From Bacteroidota bacterium (GTDB taxonomy: Bacteria; Bacteroidota; Ignavibacteria; Kryptoniales; JAKASW01): DNA of 64,000 nt. The stretch covers positions 1-64,000 of the forward strand of contig JAJYIT010000025.1 in the NCBI GenBank assembly GCA_021789975.1. The letters are read 5' to 3'. How positions within the stretch are numbered: position 1 is the stretch's first letter; each line of letters begins with the position of its first letter. The translations under genes were made by a program, and so were the position numbers. The notes under the pieces were generated by a model that was not told the origin of the DNA, did no database searches, and saw only the letters and a program-made list of their open reading frames with translations. This document shows, one piece after another, positions 9,145 through 17,698 of the stretch.

Positions 9145-9396
9145 CTAGTCCGCCAACTCTTCGCAAACGAAGCCATGTCTCGCCACCTCTTCAACAATTC
9201 TGTCAAGCGGAACGTTCTCGCACTCCACGCGCAAGACTCGGTCACAGTCGTCCAGGTCGATCGTGCATAATCGCACGCCGGCGATTTTCTGGAGATCGTA
9301 TTTGATGCTCAGAAATTCAGACTTCTTGTCTATGTTCGTGCGGAAGATCAGCAGGTCATTGACCTGTGTTTCGATTAAGTGATTTCGTATGTCCAT
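9145..9396 (-). CDS. Small HMA-like (ferredoxin-fold) protein without the metal-binding cysteines
   Basis: 83 residues. The pattern FRTNI, then a helix, GVRLCTIDLDDCDRVLRVEC, and a closing helix ending in GFVCEEL follows the beta-alpha-beta-beta-alpha-beta order of small heavy-metal-associated proteins of Bacteroidota. Those carry a CxxC after the first strand; here that position reads DKKSE (about residues 23-27), so classical metal binding is unlikely. Other cysteines (residues 43, 49, 58 and 78) are scattered. AGAGGG precedes the ATG. It sits 52 nt before the adaptor gene of the efflux locus and shares its strand. The fold is inferred from pattern only. Confidence 0.6.
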   Translation of the reverse strand: MDIRNHLIETQVNDLLIFRTNIDKKSEFLSIKYDLQKIAGVRLCTIDLDDCDRVLRVECENVPLDRIVEEVARHGFVCEELAD

Positions 9397-9568
9397 GACA
9401 CCCTCTCAAAAGTTTGTAAGCTCTCCATTACATTAGTCGTTTGATCAGATAGGAACTCGACGCTTGCAACGGGTTGACAATAGTTCAATTCTATAAACGG
9501 GCAGAGAAAAGACGAACGCTTCTAATCACTATTAAGACGAATGAGCTTGTGCAATATTGCCTTGTATA

Positions 9569-9889
9569 CTACTTTCTCTTTTCAGTTTGCGAAGCCAGCC
9601 TGATGAATTCATCAATCTTACGAACATACAATTCGAATGCCTTTCGGCCCTTGGGAGTCAGCTTTGAGCGCGTCACCGGTTTTCTCCCGACGAAGCGTTT
9701 CATTGTTTGTACGTATCCTGCCTCCTCGAGTTTCCTGAGCTGGATGCTGAGATTCCCGTCCGTCGTCTTAATTGAGTCTCGCAGGAAGGTAAACTCGGCA
9801 TCTTCGACCGACAAAAGGGCAGCCATTATTGCCAATCGTATCCTCGAATGAATGACTTCATCGAGCTGCTGATAGTCGAGGTCAGACAT
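9569..9889 (-). CDS. Winged-helix transcriptional regulator (HTH_34/MarR-like)
   Basis: 106 residues of a single winged-helix domain: helix 1 LDEVIHSRIRLAIMAALL, the recognition-helix region TTDGNLSIQLRKLEEAGYV and a wing with KRFVGRKPVTRSKLTPKGRKAF. This matches small regulators of the HTH_34 type that act without an extra ligand domain. Its ATG overlaps the TGA of the upstream membrane-protein gene by one base (TGATG), so translation is coupled. Location directly ahead of the efflux genes and on their strand suggests it controls them. That link is inference. Confidence 0.85.
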   Translation of the reverse strand: MSDLDYQQLDEVIHSRIRLAIMAALLSVEDAEFTFLRDSIKTTDGNLSIQLRKLEEAGYVQTMKRFVGRKPVTRSKLTPKGRKAFELYVRKIDEFIRLASQTEKRK

Positions 9890-10506
9890 CAGGATTCGGT
9901 TTCTGCCTCCAAAGGACTCCTTTCATCGATTTTCCATTTTCTGTAAAGATAGAGTCCGGGGATAATCTGGAACGCAATCATCATCCCGGCAAAGAGCAGG
10001 ATGGTGTAGTCGCCCGGCCAGAACATCGAGATGAGACCTCCGATCCACCAGCCTATTGCGGCGTAACGCAGAAGACGTTCTTGCTGAATAACAGAAGTAA
10101 CCAGGAATCCTGTCGCCAGGAGGAAGGAGAGTAGAGGTATCACAGAAAGCGACGGGATGACTCGCGTTGCGGGGCCGAGAAACCCGGAGATCGTCATAGT
10201 TATCCCCAGTCCTATCCACAGAGATCGCATCACTCTTTCGAGAAACGTGCCTGCGCCTGTCTTCTTGGCTTTGACCCATCCGATCCAGATTGAGAGCAGC
10301 CAGCCAGCCCCGATCAGTAGGATCCACATCCAGGCTTCAGGGAAGTTCAGCCCGAAGTGGACATAGGCATAAGTCAAAATCATCCCGACGACGACAAGAA
10401 TTCCCCACAGGAGGAGATGCATTCCGTTGTCTATCACCACTCGGCGGCTGTCCTCGATCACTCTCCTGAGATAGGCGAGATCTTCTTTTACCTGTGAATC
10501 GTCCAT
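9889..10506 (-). CDS. Multi-pass membrane protein co-encoded with the winged-helix regulator
   Basis: 205 residues with a charged N-terminal helix (residues 1-25) and about six hydrophobic segments from residue 26 to 190, ending in an acidic/basic tail. AGGAG precedes the ATG. I do not recognise a named family. The pairing of a short winged-helix regulator with a membrane protein of this size is common in Bacteroidota and Ignavibacteria, which suggests the membrane protein modulates the regulator or senses membrane state. That function is inferred from arrangement only. Confidence 0.8.
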   Translation of the reverse strand: MDDSQVKEDLAYLRRVIEDSRRVVIDNGMHLLLWGILVVVGMILTYAYVHFGLNFPEAWMWILLIGAGWLLSIWIGWVKAKKTGAGTFLERVMRSLWIGLGITMTISGFLGPATRVIPSLSVIPLLSFLLATGFLVTSVIQQERLLRYAAIGWWIGGLISMFWPGDYTILLFAGMMIAFQIIPGLYLYRKWKIDERSPLEAETES

Positions 10507-10548
10507 GGTCGAACTCCTGTAAAGTACTTTATATTATAAAGCAAGTTA

Positions 10549-11262
10549 CTAAATCTGGATGGCGATGTCAAGACTTTCGCGCATCTCTTTCATGGATTTC
10601 TTGTGTAGACAAGTCGAGAGAGTTACTTCGGCTTCTTCTATCCTGAAGTCTCTAAACGCTGTTTTCGTGATGATGCCTGCCATCTCGGATTTTGAATAAG
10701 CGCCCTTGCGCAAGAAGTATTTGAATGTCAATTTCACGAACAGAGCCTCCATCCGCTTGACGCCCATCTGTTTCATGAGATTGTCAAGGTCGTGGCTCGA
10801 GACGTTTCCTTTCATATCTACTATCAACGCTGTTCGGTCCGGTTTCAATACTCGGCACATCTCATCAAGCGCCTTGAGCGGTTCCTTGAAATTTTTGAAC
10901 GCCGCCGTGCAAATGATGAAGTCGAAGGAATTATCAGGGAAGGGGATGTCGGACACATTCCCCTGGCGGAAATCAATCTTTACGCCTGCTTCTTCCGCAT
11001 TACGCCTCGCTATATCGACAAAATCCCTGCTGATGTCCATACCGAACAAGTTGTAGTATCCCATCTTCGCGAGCTCGATAAACAGATAGCCGGGTCCGGG
11101 GGCAATCTCTAAAATTGAGCTTCCGTCACGGACATGTCGCGTAACTTCCTCGGCAAATCCTCTCATCTCGCGGATCCTGTGCTTGCGAGAATTGCCGCCG
11201 TACCACCGGGCAGCGATCCCATTTATTCCTAAGTCACCGAAACTTCTCATGAATTTCATCAT
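10549..11262 (-). CDS. Class I SAM-dependent methyltransferase
   Basis: 237 residues with the Rossmann methyltransferase order: motif I LEIAPGPGYLFIEL (about residues 50-63), acidic motif II GMDISRDFVDIARR, motif III around DIPFPDNSFDFIICT, and post-motif LKPDRTALIVDM. It resembles UbiE/methyltransf_11 type enzymes. The C-terminal third is basic and helical (KYFLRKGAYSKSEM). The substrate is not deducible. It is followed on the same strand by the membrane protein/regulator pair about 40 nt later and may be co-transcribed with it. Confidence 0.85.
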   Translation of the reverse strand: MMKFMRSFGDLGINGIAARWYGGNSRKHRIREMRGFAEEVTRHVRDGSSILEIAPGPGYLFIELAKMGYYNLFGMDISRDFVDIARRNAEEAGVKIDFRQGNVSDIPFPDNSFDFIICTAAFKNFKEPLKALDEMCRVLKPDRTALIVDMKGNVSSHDLDNLMKQMGVKRMEALFVKLTFKYFLRKGAYSKSEMAGIITKTAFRDFRIEEAEVTLSTCLHKKSMKEMRESLDIAIQI

Positions 11263-11441
11263 AGCTTATTGCTCTCTGTTTTGTCGGGTGATTTGTTGAC
11301 TACTCTTCATTACCTAATAGCAGTCGATTGGCAAAGCCGAAATTGGACATCCGGCTGTCGCTGAATGTCTGCAAAACTTTTGAGTGATTTCATCATCGTA
11401 AATCCTTCCTGATCTCATAGCCATGGCTTTTGAATAGGGCG

Positions 11442-12281
11442 CTACTTGATCGCCACTGCAACACGCTCGTTCCATTGTATGCCGACGTCTCGACGAGTCA
11501 ATTGCAGGTTCGGAGCAAGACTATGCTTCCAGTTTTCGATGCCGGTATCTTCAACTAAAGTCCAGCCCGTTTCATGGACCAGCTCTGAAATCTCCGAATG
11601 ATCAAACCCGGAGCGAACCGGTTCACCAAGCAAGCTAAGGAATATGCTCCGGGGTACCTTCCCATTTCTCTTTCCCATGTATGTGAATGCGATGACGCTT
11701 TCCGGAGTCGAAAGCCCGGCAATCGAAGCGAGCGTAGCTGCGATTTCGCCGGGAGTAAGGTACATGGCCACGGCTTCCCACAGCCAAAAAGTCTTCTCAT
11801 TGCGTTTGACCCCCCTCTCGTCAAGCCTAGTGGGCAAATGATCTGTCGTAAAATCCATTGCAGCGAAACGGATTTGACCCGCATTTGTTTTTCGGTTTTG
11901 TGCTTCCCTTTTCTTCAGAGCCTGGGTTGCAGGATGATCCATTTCAAATACGGTAGTATGTTCAAGGCCCGGTAACCGCCATGCGCGACAGTCGAATCCA
12001 GCTCCGAGGATCACTAACTGGCTGAAGGGCAGTGCCGATTCAATCGCATTGTCCAACACCGCCGTGCGGAACTGATGGCAGACTCCCATTCCACGGGACC
12101 AGAATGGATATGGCGAAGCGGGAAGCCGGTTCCGCGCCTTCTCGATTCTTCTCTTCCATTGTTCCGGCAGAAATTGTTCGGCGATTGGATCGGAGAAACC
12201 CCGGACAACAGGTGACAAATTTCCCAAGGCTCTATTGTATGCGGCGAATTGTGCCGCCTGACTTGCTTGTTGGTTCTTCAT
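11442..12281 (-). CDS. Leucine carboxyl methyltransferase-fold (TIGR00027-like) SAM methyltransferase
   Basis: 279 residues. The hallmarks of this family are visible: an N-terminal AAYNRALG region, the SAM site VILGAGFDCRAWRL (about residues 89-102), the acidic end of the next strand in FEMDHPATQALKK, and AMDFTTDHL. Family members include LCMT-type enzymes and many bacterial proteins annotated only as putative O-methyltransferases. It begins 16 nt after the second bactofilin gene, on the same strand, and so could be the last gene of that operon, although its ribosome site is weak. No substrate can be assigned. Confidence 0.85.
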   Translation of the reverse strand: MKNQQASQAAQFAAYNRALGNLSPVVRGFSDPIAEQFLPEQWKRRIEKARNRLPASPYPFWSRGMGVCHQFRTAVLDNAIESALPFSQLVILGAGFDCRAWRLPGLEHTTVFEMDHPATQALKKREAQNRKTNAGQIRFAAMDFTTDHLPTRLDERGVKRNEKTFWLWEAVAMYLTPGEIAATLASIAGLSTPESVIAFTYMGKRNGKVPRSIFLSLLGEPVRSGFDHSEISELVHETGWTLVEDTGIENWKHSLAPNLQLTRRDVGIQWNERVAVAIK

Positions 12282-12297
12282 TATTATAGATACTGAT

Positions 12298-13038
12298 TCA
12301 TATCTTCCTTTTTTGTTTCACTGTCGCGCCATGATGGACACGAAGGGAATCCTTGTACTCCACGATTTCGATATTGCAGCCTCCATCGATGACGATGTCC
12401 TTTCCGCGTACCACCTTTGCTTTCGTGTACTCGAGTCGGATCTCGTCGCCTTCAATGGAATTCACTTCGAGCATCTCGCTTCGGAAGCCGGCCGCCGCCA
12501 GCGCTGATTTGATTACCCTTCCGATTCCAGGCCCTTTCCTGACGATTATCCTGTCGCCGCCAATTTCGTTTATCCTGGATCGCCCGTAGGCTTTTATGTC
12601 GATGTCGTCTGCGCTGAGAAGGCCGCCGATCGTCAACTGCCCGTTCGACCTGAATGATTCTCCTTCGCAATTGTTCTTTACTTCCACGTGTCCCGTCAGC
12701 CGGACGTCATCGCCCTTGATGCTGCTCTTTGTGATTATCCCGCCCTTTACTCTCAAGTCTCCCACGCGGATGTCGCCGGTAGATCTTAGGTCCCCGGTTA
12801 TCGCAATGCTGTCTGATTCTACGGAACCCTCGACTGAAATAGAGCCGACTGTCTTGAGATGATCGGCTTTGACACTACCGTTGATCTTCGAGTCTCCGAC
12901 CGACTTGAAATTGATGCACTCCACGTCGCCTTCGACAACGCCGTCGCCGATGATGCGAACGTCGCTGTACTGCCCACCCGATGCGCTGTTGTTCCCGATT
13001 ATCTTCAGATTAGGTCGTGTTCTGTCTTTCATGTTCAC
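12298..13038 (-). CDS. Bactofilin-like polymer-forming protein (YhbF/BacF-like)
   Basis: 246 residues built from short valine/isoleucine/glycine repeats (VEGDVECINFKSVGDSKINGSVKAD and similar rungs), the pattern of a right-handed beta-helix bactofilin core, without any membrane segment. Its ATG overlaps the stop of the preceding bactofilin gene by four bases. Gene order with the YhbD-like regulator matches Bacillus subtilis yhbD-yhbE-yhbF, whose two bactofilins are reported to be needed for motility/flagellum assembly. Whether this organism is motile is not shown by the window. A cytoskeletal or scaffold role is family knowledge; the partner is unknown. Confidence 0.82.
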   Translation of the reverse strand: MNMKDRTRPNLKIIGNNSASGGQYSDVRIIGDGVVEGDVECINFKSVGDSKINGSVKADHLKTVGSISVEGSVESDSIAITGDLRSTGDIRVGDLRVKGGIITKSSIKGDDVRLTGHVEVKNNCEGESFRSNGQLTIGGLLSADDIDIKAYGRSRINEIGGDRIIVRKGPGIGRVIKSALAAAGFRSEMLEVNSIEGDEIRLEYTKAKVVRGKDIVIDGGCNIEIVEYKDSLRVHHGATVKQKRKI

Positions 13039-13733
13039 AACTTCCTTGTCTCATTGATTCTGATATCCGAAAACCCGTCTTTCTGAAATGTGTTCTTGTA
13101 CTCGACGAGATCGATCTGACATCCTTTTCCTATTTTTACATTTCCTCCTCGAACGATCTTTGCGGTTGTACACTCCAAATAAATGTCGTCCCCTTCGATC
13201 GTGTCGACAGTTAGAATAGTCTTCAGGGGCCAGCCTTGAAAAAGGGAACCAATAAACTTTCCAATTCCGAATGTACCACCGTCTCTGATCTGAATTTTCT
13301 CCCCGCCGACCTCCTTGGCCTTGCATGGGCCATAGATATTTATTTCTATGCTGCCTGCATTGAGAAGTCCGCCGATTGTAAAACCGCCATGAGAAGTGAA
13401 TGTTTCCGAGCCGCAGTCTTTCGAGACCTTAAGCATGCCGCGGTTCTCAATGTTGTCGCCGGAGAGACCGCCGGTTATTTCGGACATGCCATCTATAATC
13501 ACTTCTTTGCCGGCTAAATTGCCCGCGATGGTGGACTTACCCGATATCCTGGTACGGTTTGACTTTACATTCCCACGCACAAAACCGAGTCCGTTGATCT
13601 CCAGGTCGGTGCATTCCAGGTCGCCGTTTATGTCGCCTTTACCGTTTATCTGAACGGAATCAAAATGTCCACCGGCTGAACTTCCGATGCCATTGATGCG
13701 CAAGTCTTTTTTACTTTTCTGTTCCATGGTCAC
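13035..13733 (-). CDS. Bactofilin-like polymer-forming protein (YhbE/BacE-like)
   Basis: 232 residues, a paralogue of the downstream gene: repeated rungs such as GKGDINGDLECTDLEINGLGFVRGNV and a shared C-terminal signature (IEGDDIYLECTTAKIVRGGNVKIGKGC, against IEGDEIRLEYTKAKVVRGKDIVIDGGC in the neighbour). The start overlaps the YhbD-like gene by four bases (ATGA) and its own stop overlaps the next start in the same way, so the three proteins are translationally coupled, which fits fixed stoichiometry. Two different bactofilins encoded together suggest co-polymerisation; that is inference. Confidence 0.84.
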   Translation of the reverse strand: MTMEQKSKKDLRINGIGSSAGGHFDSVQINGKGDINGDLECTDLEINGLGFVRGNVKSNRTRISGKSTIAGNLAGKEVIIDGMSEITGGLSGDNIENRGMLKVSKDCGSETFTSHGGFTIGGLLNAGSIEINIYGPCKAKEVGGEKIQIRDGGTFGIGKFIGSLFQGWPLKTILTVDTIEGDDIYLECTTAKIVRGGNVKIGKGCQIDLVEYKNTFQKDGFSDIRINETRKL

Positions 13734-14368
13734 TTAATTCCTCCGTCAGCTAGCTTTGCTTTCAGCTCTTCGATGACATTTGAGATGTTGATGCGACTGA
13801 CGAGCTTCGCGCCGGCATCGAGCGATACCTGCCCCGTTCCGGATATGAGCAAACAAAGTGGAACGCCCAATTTTCTTATGAATACAAGCTCGGATGGTTT
13901 GCCTGCGAAGTCGGGATAGTGTTCCTCAAGTGTCTTCAGAAGTATTTTGCCTTCCTCGCCACTGATCTCTCCGGAGGCAAGCATCTTGTCGAGGAGGTAG
14001 GCGTAGAGAGTCTTCTGAAAGTCGAAGACCTCCGGTAGGCCGAGAGCCTGTGCGAAAAGGTCCATTGTGATCTCGGAGACAATCTTCTCATGTAGCAGCT
14101 TGTTCTTCTCGACCTCTACTTCGGCAGGTGAGGGCGAAAGGATGTCCGCAAGCTCGTCGAGCGAGGCATCCTCTTTCAGGTCCTTTATCTTGTCGATTCG
14201 TACCAGGATCTTCTCTTTCGGGAAGAAAGTTTCCTGTCCGGTGAAAGTTGACTTGCGGATAAACCAGTCTTCCGGTATGAGCATTTTCCGCTTCCACCTG
14301 TATAGCTGGCCGTAAGAAATCCCCGTCAGCTCAAGTAAGTCCTTCTTTGAGATTAATTCGTTTTCCAT
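13730..14368 (-). CDS. YhbD-like DUF4004 protein with MerR-type N-terminal helix-turn-helix
   Basis: 212 residues from ATG at 14368. The N-terminus (ISKKDLLELTGISYGQLYRW then IPEDWFIRKSTFTGQETFFP) is a MerR-like winged helix as in B. subtilis YhbD. The rest (about 80-212) is mostly helical and ends in KLADGG. An earlier in-frame TTG at 14389 falls inside the predicted -10 box and cannot be the start; AAGGA precedes the ATG instead. It is the first gene of the bactofilin operon. The palindrome in its promoter suggests autoregulation (see finding). Confidence 0.85.
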   Translation of the reverse strand: MENELISKKDLLELTGISYGQLYRWKRKMLIPEDWFIRKSTFTGQETFFPKEKILVRIDKIKDLKEDASLDELADILSPSPAEVEVEKNKLLHEKIVSEITMDLFAQALGLPEVFDFQKTLYAYLLDKMLASGEISGEEGKILLKTLEEHYPDFAGKPSELVFIRKLGVPLCLLISGTGQVSLDAGAKLVSRINISNVIEELKAKLADGGIK

Positions 14369-14387
14369 GTTTCCTTCTTTCGATTGC

Positions 14388-14416
14388 AATATAACATAAC
14401 ACTGTTACGTTGTCAA
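14388..14416 (-). promoter_or_regulatory. Promoter of the YhbD-bactofilin operon with MerR-style operator
   Basis: On the minus strand TTGACA (14416-14411) and TATATT (14393-14388) are separated by exactly 17 bases, a near-perfect sigma-70-type promoter. A 19-bp palindrome (14393-14411; arms AACATAACA and TGTTACGTT, 8 of 9 pairs) fills the spacer. The predicted transcript starts about 12 nt before the ATG at 14368. Confidence 0.75.
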
Positions 14417-14897
14417 GAGCTACTGCTGGCTTGTTTTAACAATAAACAGCGTTGGTGTTTCCTCTCTCGTAACACTCCGCCTTCCAGTTTTGAGATTGGT
14501 GGGAGAAGTATGCCCCCTTAGAAATTCCAGATTCACTTCGACTCTCTTGAGGAGAGGGTTTTCATACAAACCCCTCCGCGGCACGGGAACTGTGCTGGTC
14601 AAGAGTACCGGGATAATTCAGAGTGCTACAGATTTGACGTAATTGTATTCTGCACACAATGCACATTTTCATTTTTAGATCGAGAGGGAAATTCTCTCGC
14701 ATTATCCAGGCATCCGAGAGTTTGTTTCATCTTATGCCCCTCAGCAATTACTCCATTGGCAATGGAAGTAAACATCTGCGAAGAATTCTTCTTGACGAGA
14801 TATCATTTGTTCACGTGGCTTAGGTGTTGTCTTGAACCTTCAAGGTAAATCGAATAACATTCAACCAGCTAATCGAAAATGAACCAGGAGGCTGTTC
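14417..14897. other. Intergenic region between divergent YhbD-like and DUF362 genes
   Basis: About 480 bp without a convincing gene. A 60-codon minus-strand frame at 14420-14602 would overlap the promoter upstream region and has no ribosome site or protein-like composition. A six-pair hairpin (cgagag/ctctcg) lies near 14681-14699. The last 60 bp before 14898 should hold the DUF362 promoter, but I cannot pick out clear boxes. Confidence 0.5.
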
Positions 14898-15809
14898 GTG
14901 AATAGACGCAGTTTTATCAAAGATGCAACAGTTGCTTCTCTAGCACTCACAGTAGGGATGAAGTCTCGCACTCTCCTCGGTGAAGTTTCAAAGTCAAAGG
15001 TCCCTTACGACCTGGTTGCCATTCGCGGCGGCGAGCCGGATACGATGTTCGATTCCGGGATGAAGGCACTTGGCGGCATGAAGACCTTTGTATGGAAAGG
15101 TGCGAGGGTCTTGGTCAAACCTAATATCGGCTGGGACGTTTCACCGGATCGTGGCGGGAATACCAATCCAAAACTTGTTTCTAGAATTATCCGGCATTGC
15201 CTTGAGGCAGGGGCAAAAGAAGTAACGGTCGTGGATCATCCGTGTGATGAATGGCAGAGCTGCTATAGGGACAGTGGAATCGCCAAGGCAGTGCAGGAAG
15301 CCGGCGGAAAAATGATTCCCGGCGGAAGCAAAAGCTATTACCACACCGTCGATGTGAAGAACGGAAAAGTCCTGACCTCAACGCAGGAGCATGAGGCTAT
15401 TCTCGAAGCAGATGTCTTCATAAATGTTCCGGTGCTTAAGAACCACAGCGGAACCAAAGTTACAATCGGCATGAAGAACCTCATGGGAAATGTTTGGGAC
15501 AGGGAATACTGGCATCGAACAGACGTGGAGCAGTGCATCGTCGACTTTGCGACCCACCGCAAGCCGACACTCAACATTCTAGATGCCTATTATGTGATGA
15601 AAAGAAATGGTCCGCGAGGAATTTCAGTAGATGATTTGGTTACGATGAAAGCTCAGGTTATTTCCACCGACATCTTGGCACTTGACTATGCAGGAGCTAA
15701 ACTCTTCGGCATCGATCCTAATGAGGTACGGTATCTCAAAATTGCGGCAGACATGAAGATCGGACGGTCCGATTTGGAGAATATGAACATAAAGCGAATA
15801 GTAGTTTAG
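14898..15809 (+). CDS. DUF362 domain protein with twin-arginine signal
   Basis: 303 residues starting at GTG with AGGAGG six bases upstream. The N-terminus NRRSFIKDATVASLALTVG is a Tat signal, so export in folded, cofactor-bearing form is expected. The DUF362 body shows VLVKPNIGWD (near residue 72), the strand GAKEVTVVDHP and NVPVLKNHSGTKVTIGMKN. DUF362 proteins often come fused to or beside ferredoxin domains, and the next gene is a membrane polyferredoxin 174 nt downstream on the same strand, so the two likely form one periplasmic redox unit. No enzyme activity is known with confidence for this family. Confidence 0.88.
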   Translation: MNRRSFIKDATVASLALTVGMKSRTLLGEVSKSKVPYDLVAIRGGEPDTMFDSGMKALGGMKTFVWKGARVLVKPNIGWDVSPDRGGNTNPKLVSRIIRHCLEAGAKEVTVVDHPCDEWQSCYRDSGIAKAVQEAGGKMIPGGSKSYYHTVDVKNGKVLTSTQEHEAILEADVFINVPVLKNHSGTKVTIGMKNLMGNVWDREYWHRTDVEQCIVDFATHRKPTLNILDAYYVMKRNGPRGISVDDLVTMKAQVISTDILALDYAGAKLFGIDPNEVRYLKIAADMKIGRSDLENMNIKRIVV

Positions 15810-15983
15810 GACCCCGCTTCTAGATCTATCTGGATCCTTGTATAGCTCAAACATATGAATCGGCTAAGAAATCCTTCTCTGTCTGCATTGGCACTAAGTT
15901 TAGTTTGGGTGCCAGAGGGTCGCTTGTGAGACGGATACCGTTTCTACAACTGTGAAGCACTCGGGCGGCGAGCGGGGAATAGT

Positions 15984-17570
15984 TTGACAAGATCAACCTG
16001 GAGACGCGTTAGAAAGGTCCGCGTATTTGTCTCTCTTACCTTCTTTGTTCTCTTCACAATTCTCTTCATCGACGTCTGGCATCTCATTCCTCGCAGCATA
16101 GCGACTGCTCTCACTTCTCTTCAGATCGTTCCGGCATTATTGAAACTGATCCTCGTCGGAGGAATCGATGCACTGGTCGGTGTCGTCGTCGTTATGGGGG
16201 GCGCTTTGCTTTTCGGTCGCGTTTACTGTTCCACGATATGTCCGCTGGGCGGGCTGCAAGATATCATGGCACGCGTAGCGAAGAAGATCAACCGGCGTAA
16301 ACATTTTAAATATTCGAAACCTCCGCATTGGCTTCAATATGCAATTCTGACGATCTCCGCGGCACTGTTTTTCCTTGGCGGTTCCATGATAGTCACCGAT
16401 CTTCTGGAGCCATTCAGCAGTTTCGGAAGAATCATAAATGGGCTTGTAACTCCGTTAGCGGTTGGATTGAACAATGCGGTTGCAAACGCTCTCGCGGCAC
16501 ACGGCAATTACTCCTTGTACAATGTTCCTCTTCAAATCCAGGGTCCACTCTGGCTTGCCGTCGGTTTCCTTTTCCTATTCATGATATCGTTTCTAAGCAT
16601 AACGGAAGGGCGGCTCTTTTGCAACTCGTTTTGTCCTGCAGGGGCGATCTTAAGTCTCCTTTCACGCCTGTCCGTATACAAACTTGCGATCGATGGTGAT
16701 TCTTGCAATGATTGCGGTGCTTGCGATAAAGTGTGCAAGGCGCAGTGCATCGACAGTGCAAATCGCCGCATAGATTTCAGCGCATGTGTTGGTTGTTTCA
16801 ACTGTCTTCGCTCTTGCCCTAAAGAAGCAATTGGGTATGTGAAAAGTCCGCTCCCGTTCAAAGGGGCTGCGCCCGTCACCTTCTCCGTCGATAGGGTCAG
16901 ATTCGATCTCGGGAGGCGGAAATTTCTGAAGGGGATCGCGGTCCCCGCCACTTCATTTCTTGTGGCACCCGGGATAGTAAAAGCAGCCGGCTCCGTCTTT
17001 GAGCGTCATTCTCCTATCACGCCTCCGGGTTCATTAGGGATAGCTCACTTCACAAACATTTGTACGGCATGTCATCTTTGCGTCACTTCGTGTCCAACAA
17101 GCGTGCTTCAGCCTTCTCAGTTTGAGTTCGGGATCTCCGGAATCTTTCAGCCACATATGGACTATTCTGTCAACTATTGCAAGTATGACTGTATTGTCTG
17201 CAGCGAAGTATGTCCGACTGGCGCCATCTTACCCGTTGATTTGGCAGAGAAGAAGCTCGTTCAGATCGGCAAGTCCAAATTCAGCAAAGACGATTGTGTA
17301 GTGGTCTCAAAGAAGAAAAACTGTGCGGCATGTTCAGAACACTGTCCGACGAAAGCGGTGCACACGGTACCCTACGAGAAAGGTCTCTTGCTCCCGGAGG
17401 TGGACGACGGGCTTTGTATTGGATGCGGTGCATGCGAGTATGCCTGTCCTGTTCAACCGAAGAAGGCGATAGCCGTGACCGGGAATCGGATCCATAAGAT
17501 GGCACGTAAACCCAGGGTGACTTCCGCAGAACAGCCCGCTGCCAGTGCTGGTAGCAATTTCCCCTTCTAA
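15984..17570 (+). CDS. Membrane polyferredoxin: NapH-like core fused to NapG-like ferredoxin domain
   Basis: 528 residues. The first half has about four TMs (residues 10-30, 50-72, 115-135, 190-212) with the two NapH/YccM CxxxCP motifs YCSTICPLG and FCNSFCPAG. Two 4Fe-4S motifs follow (CNDCGACDKVCKAQC, CVGCFNCLRSCP). Near residue 310 an internal twin-arginine stretch LGRRKFLKG introduces a second, periplasmic part with about four further cysteine clusters (CTACHLCVTSCP, CIVCSEVCP, CAACSEHCP, CIGCGACEYACP), as in NapG. It probably passes quinol electrons to a periplasmic acceptor. TTG is the likely start. It is separated by 174 nt from the DUF362 gene. Confidence 0.9.
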   Translation: MTRSTWRRVRKVRVFVSLTFFVLFTILFIDVWHLIPRSIATALTSLQIVPALLKLILVGGIDALVGVVVVMGGALLFGRVYCSTICPLGGLQDIMARVAKKINRRKHFKYSKPPHWLQYAILTISAALFFLGGSMIVTDLLEPFSSFGRIINGLVTPLAVGLNNAVANALAAHGNYSLYNVPLQIQGPLWLAVGFLFLFMISFLSITEGRLFCNSFCPAGAILSLLSRLSVYKLAIDGDSCNDCGACDKVCKAQCIDSANRRIDFSACVGCFNCLRSCPKEAIGYVKSPLPFKGAAPVTFSVDRVRFDLGRRKFLKGIAVPATSFLVAPGIVKAAGSVFERHSPITPPGSLGIAHFTNICTACHLCVTSCPTSVLQPSQFEFGISGIFQPHMDYSVNYCKYDCIVCSEVCPTGAILPVDLAEKKLVQIGKSKFSKDDCVVVSKKKNCAACSEHCPTKAVHTVPYEKGLLLPEVDDGLCIGCGACEYACPVQPKKAIAVTGNRIHKMARKPRVTSAEQPAASAGSNFPF

Positions 17571-17698
17571 TTTTCCAGATTGACAGATTTGGATTTCCCT
17601 GAGATTGCGAAAATCTTAGGCCGACCGGTGCAAAGAACCTCAGCAGCCGGGAAACTAAATCCGCTGGTGAACGGTTAAAGGAAAATGAGGAATTCAAC

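Noticed and set aside
14369-14389. TTG start at 14389 for the YhbD-like gene
   Set aside because: It falls inside the -10 box; ATG 14368 has a ribosome site and matches the family start.
14420-14602. 60-codon minus-strand frame upstream of the YhbD-like gene
   Set aside because: No ribosome site and no protein-like pattern.
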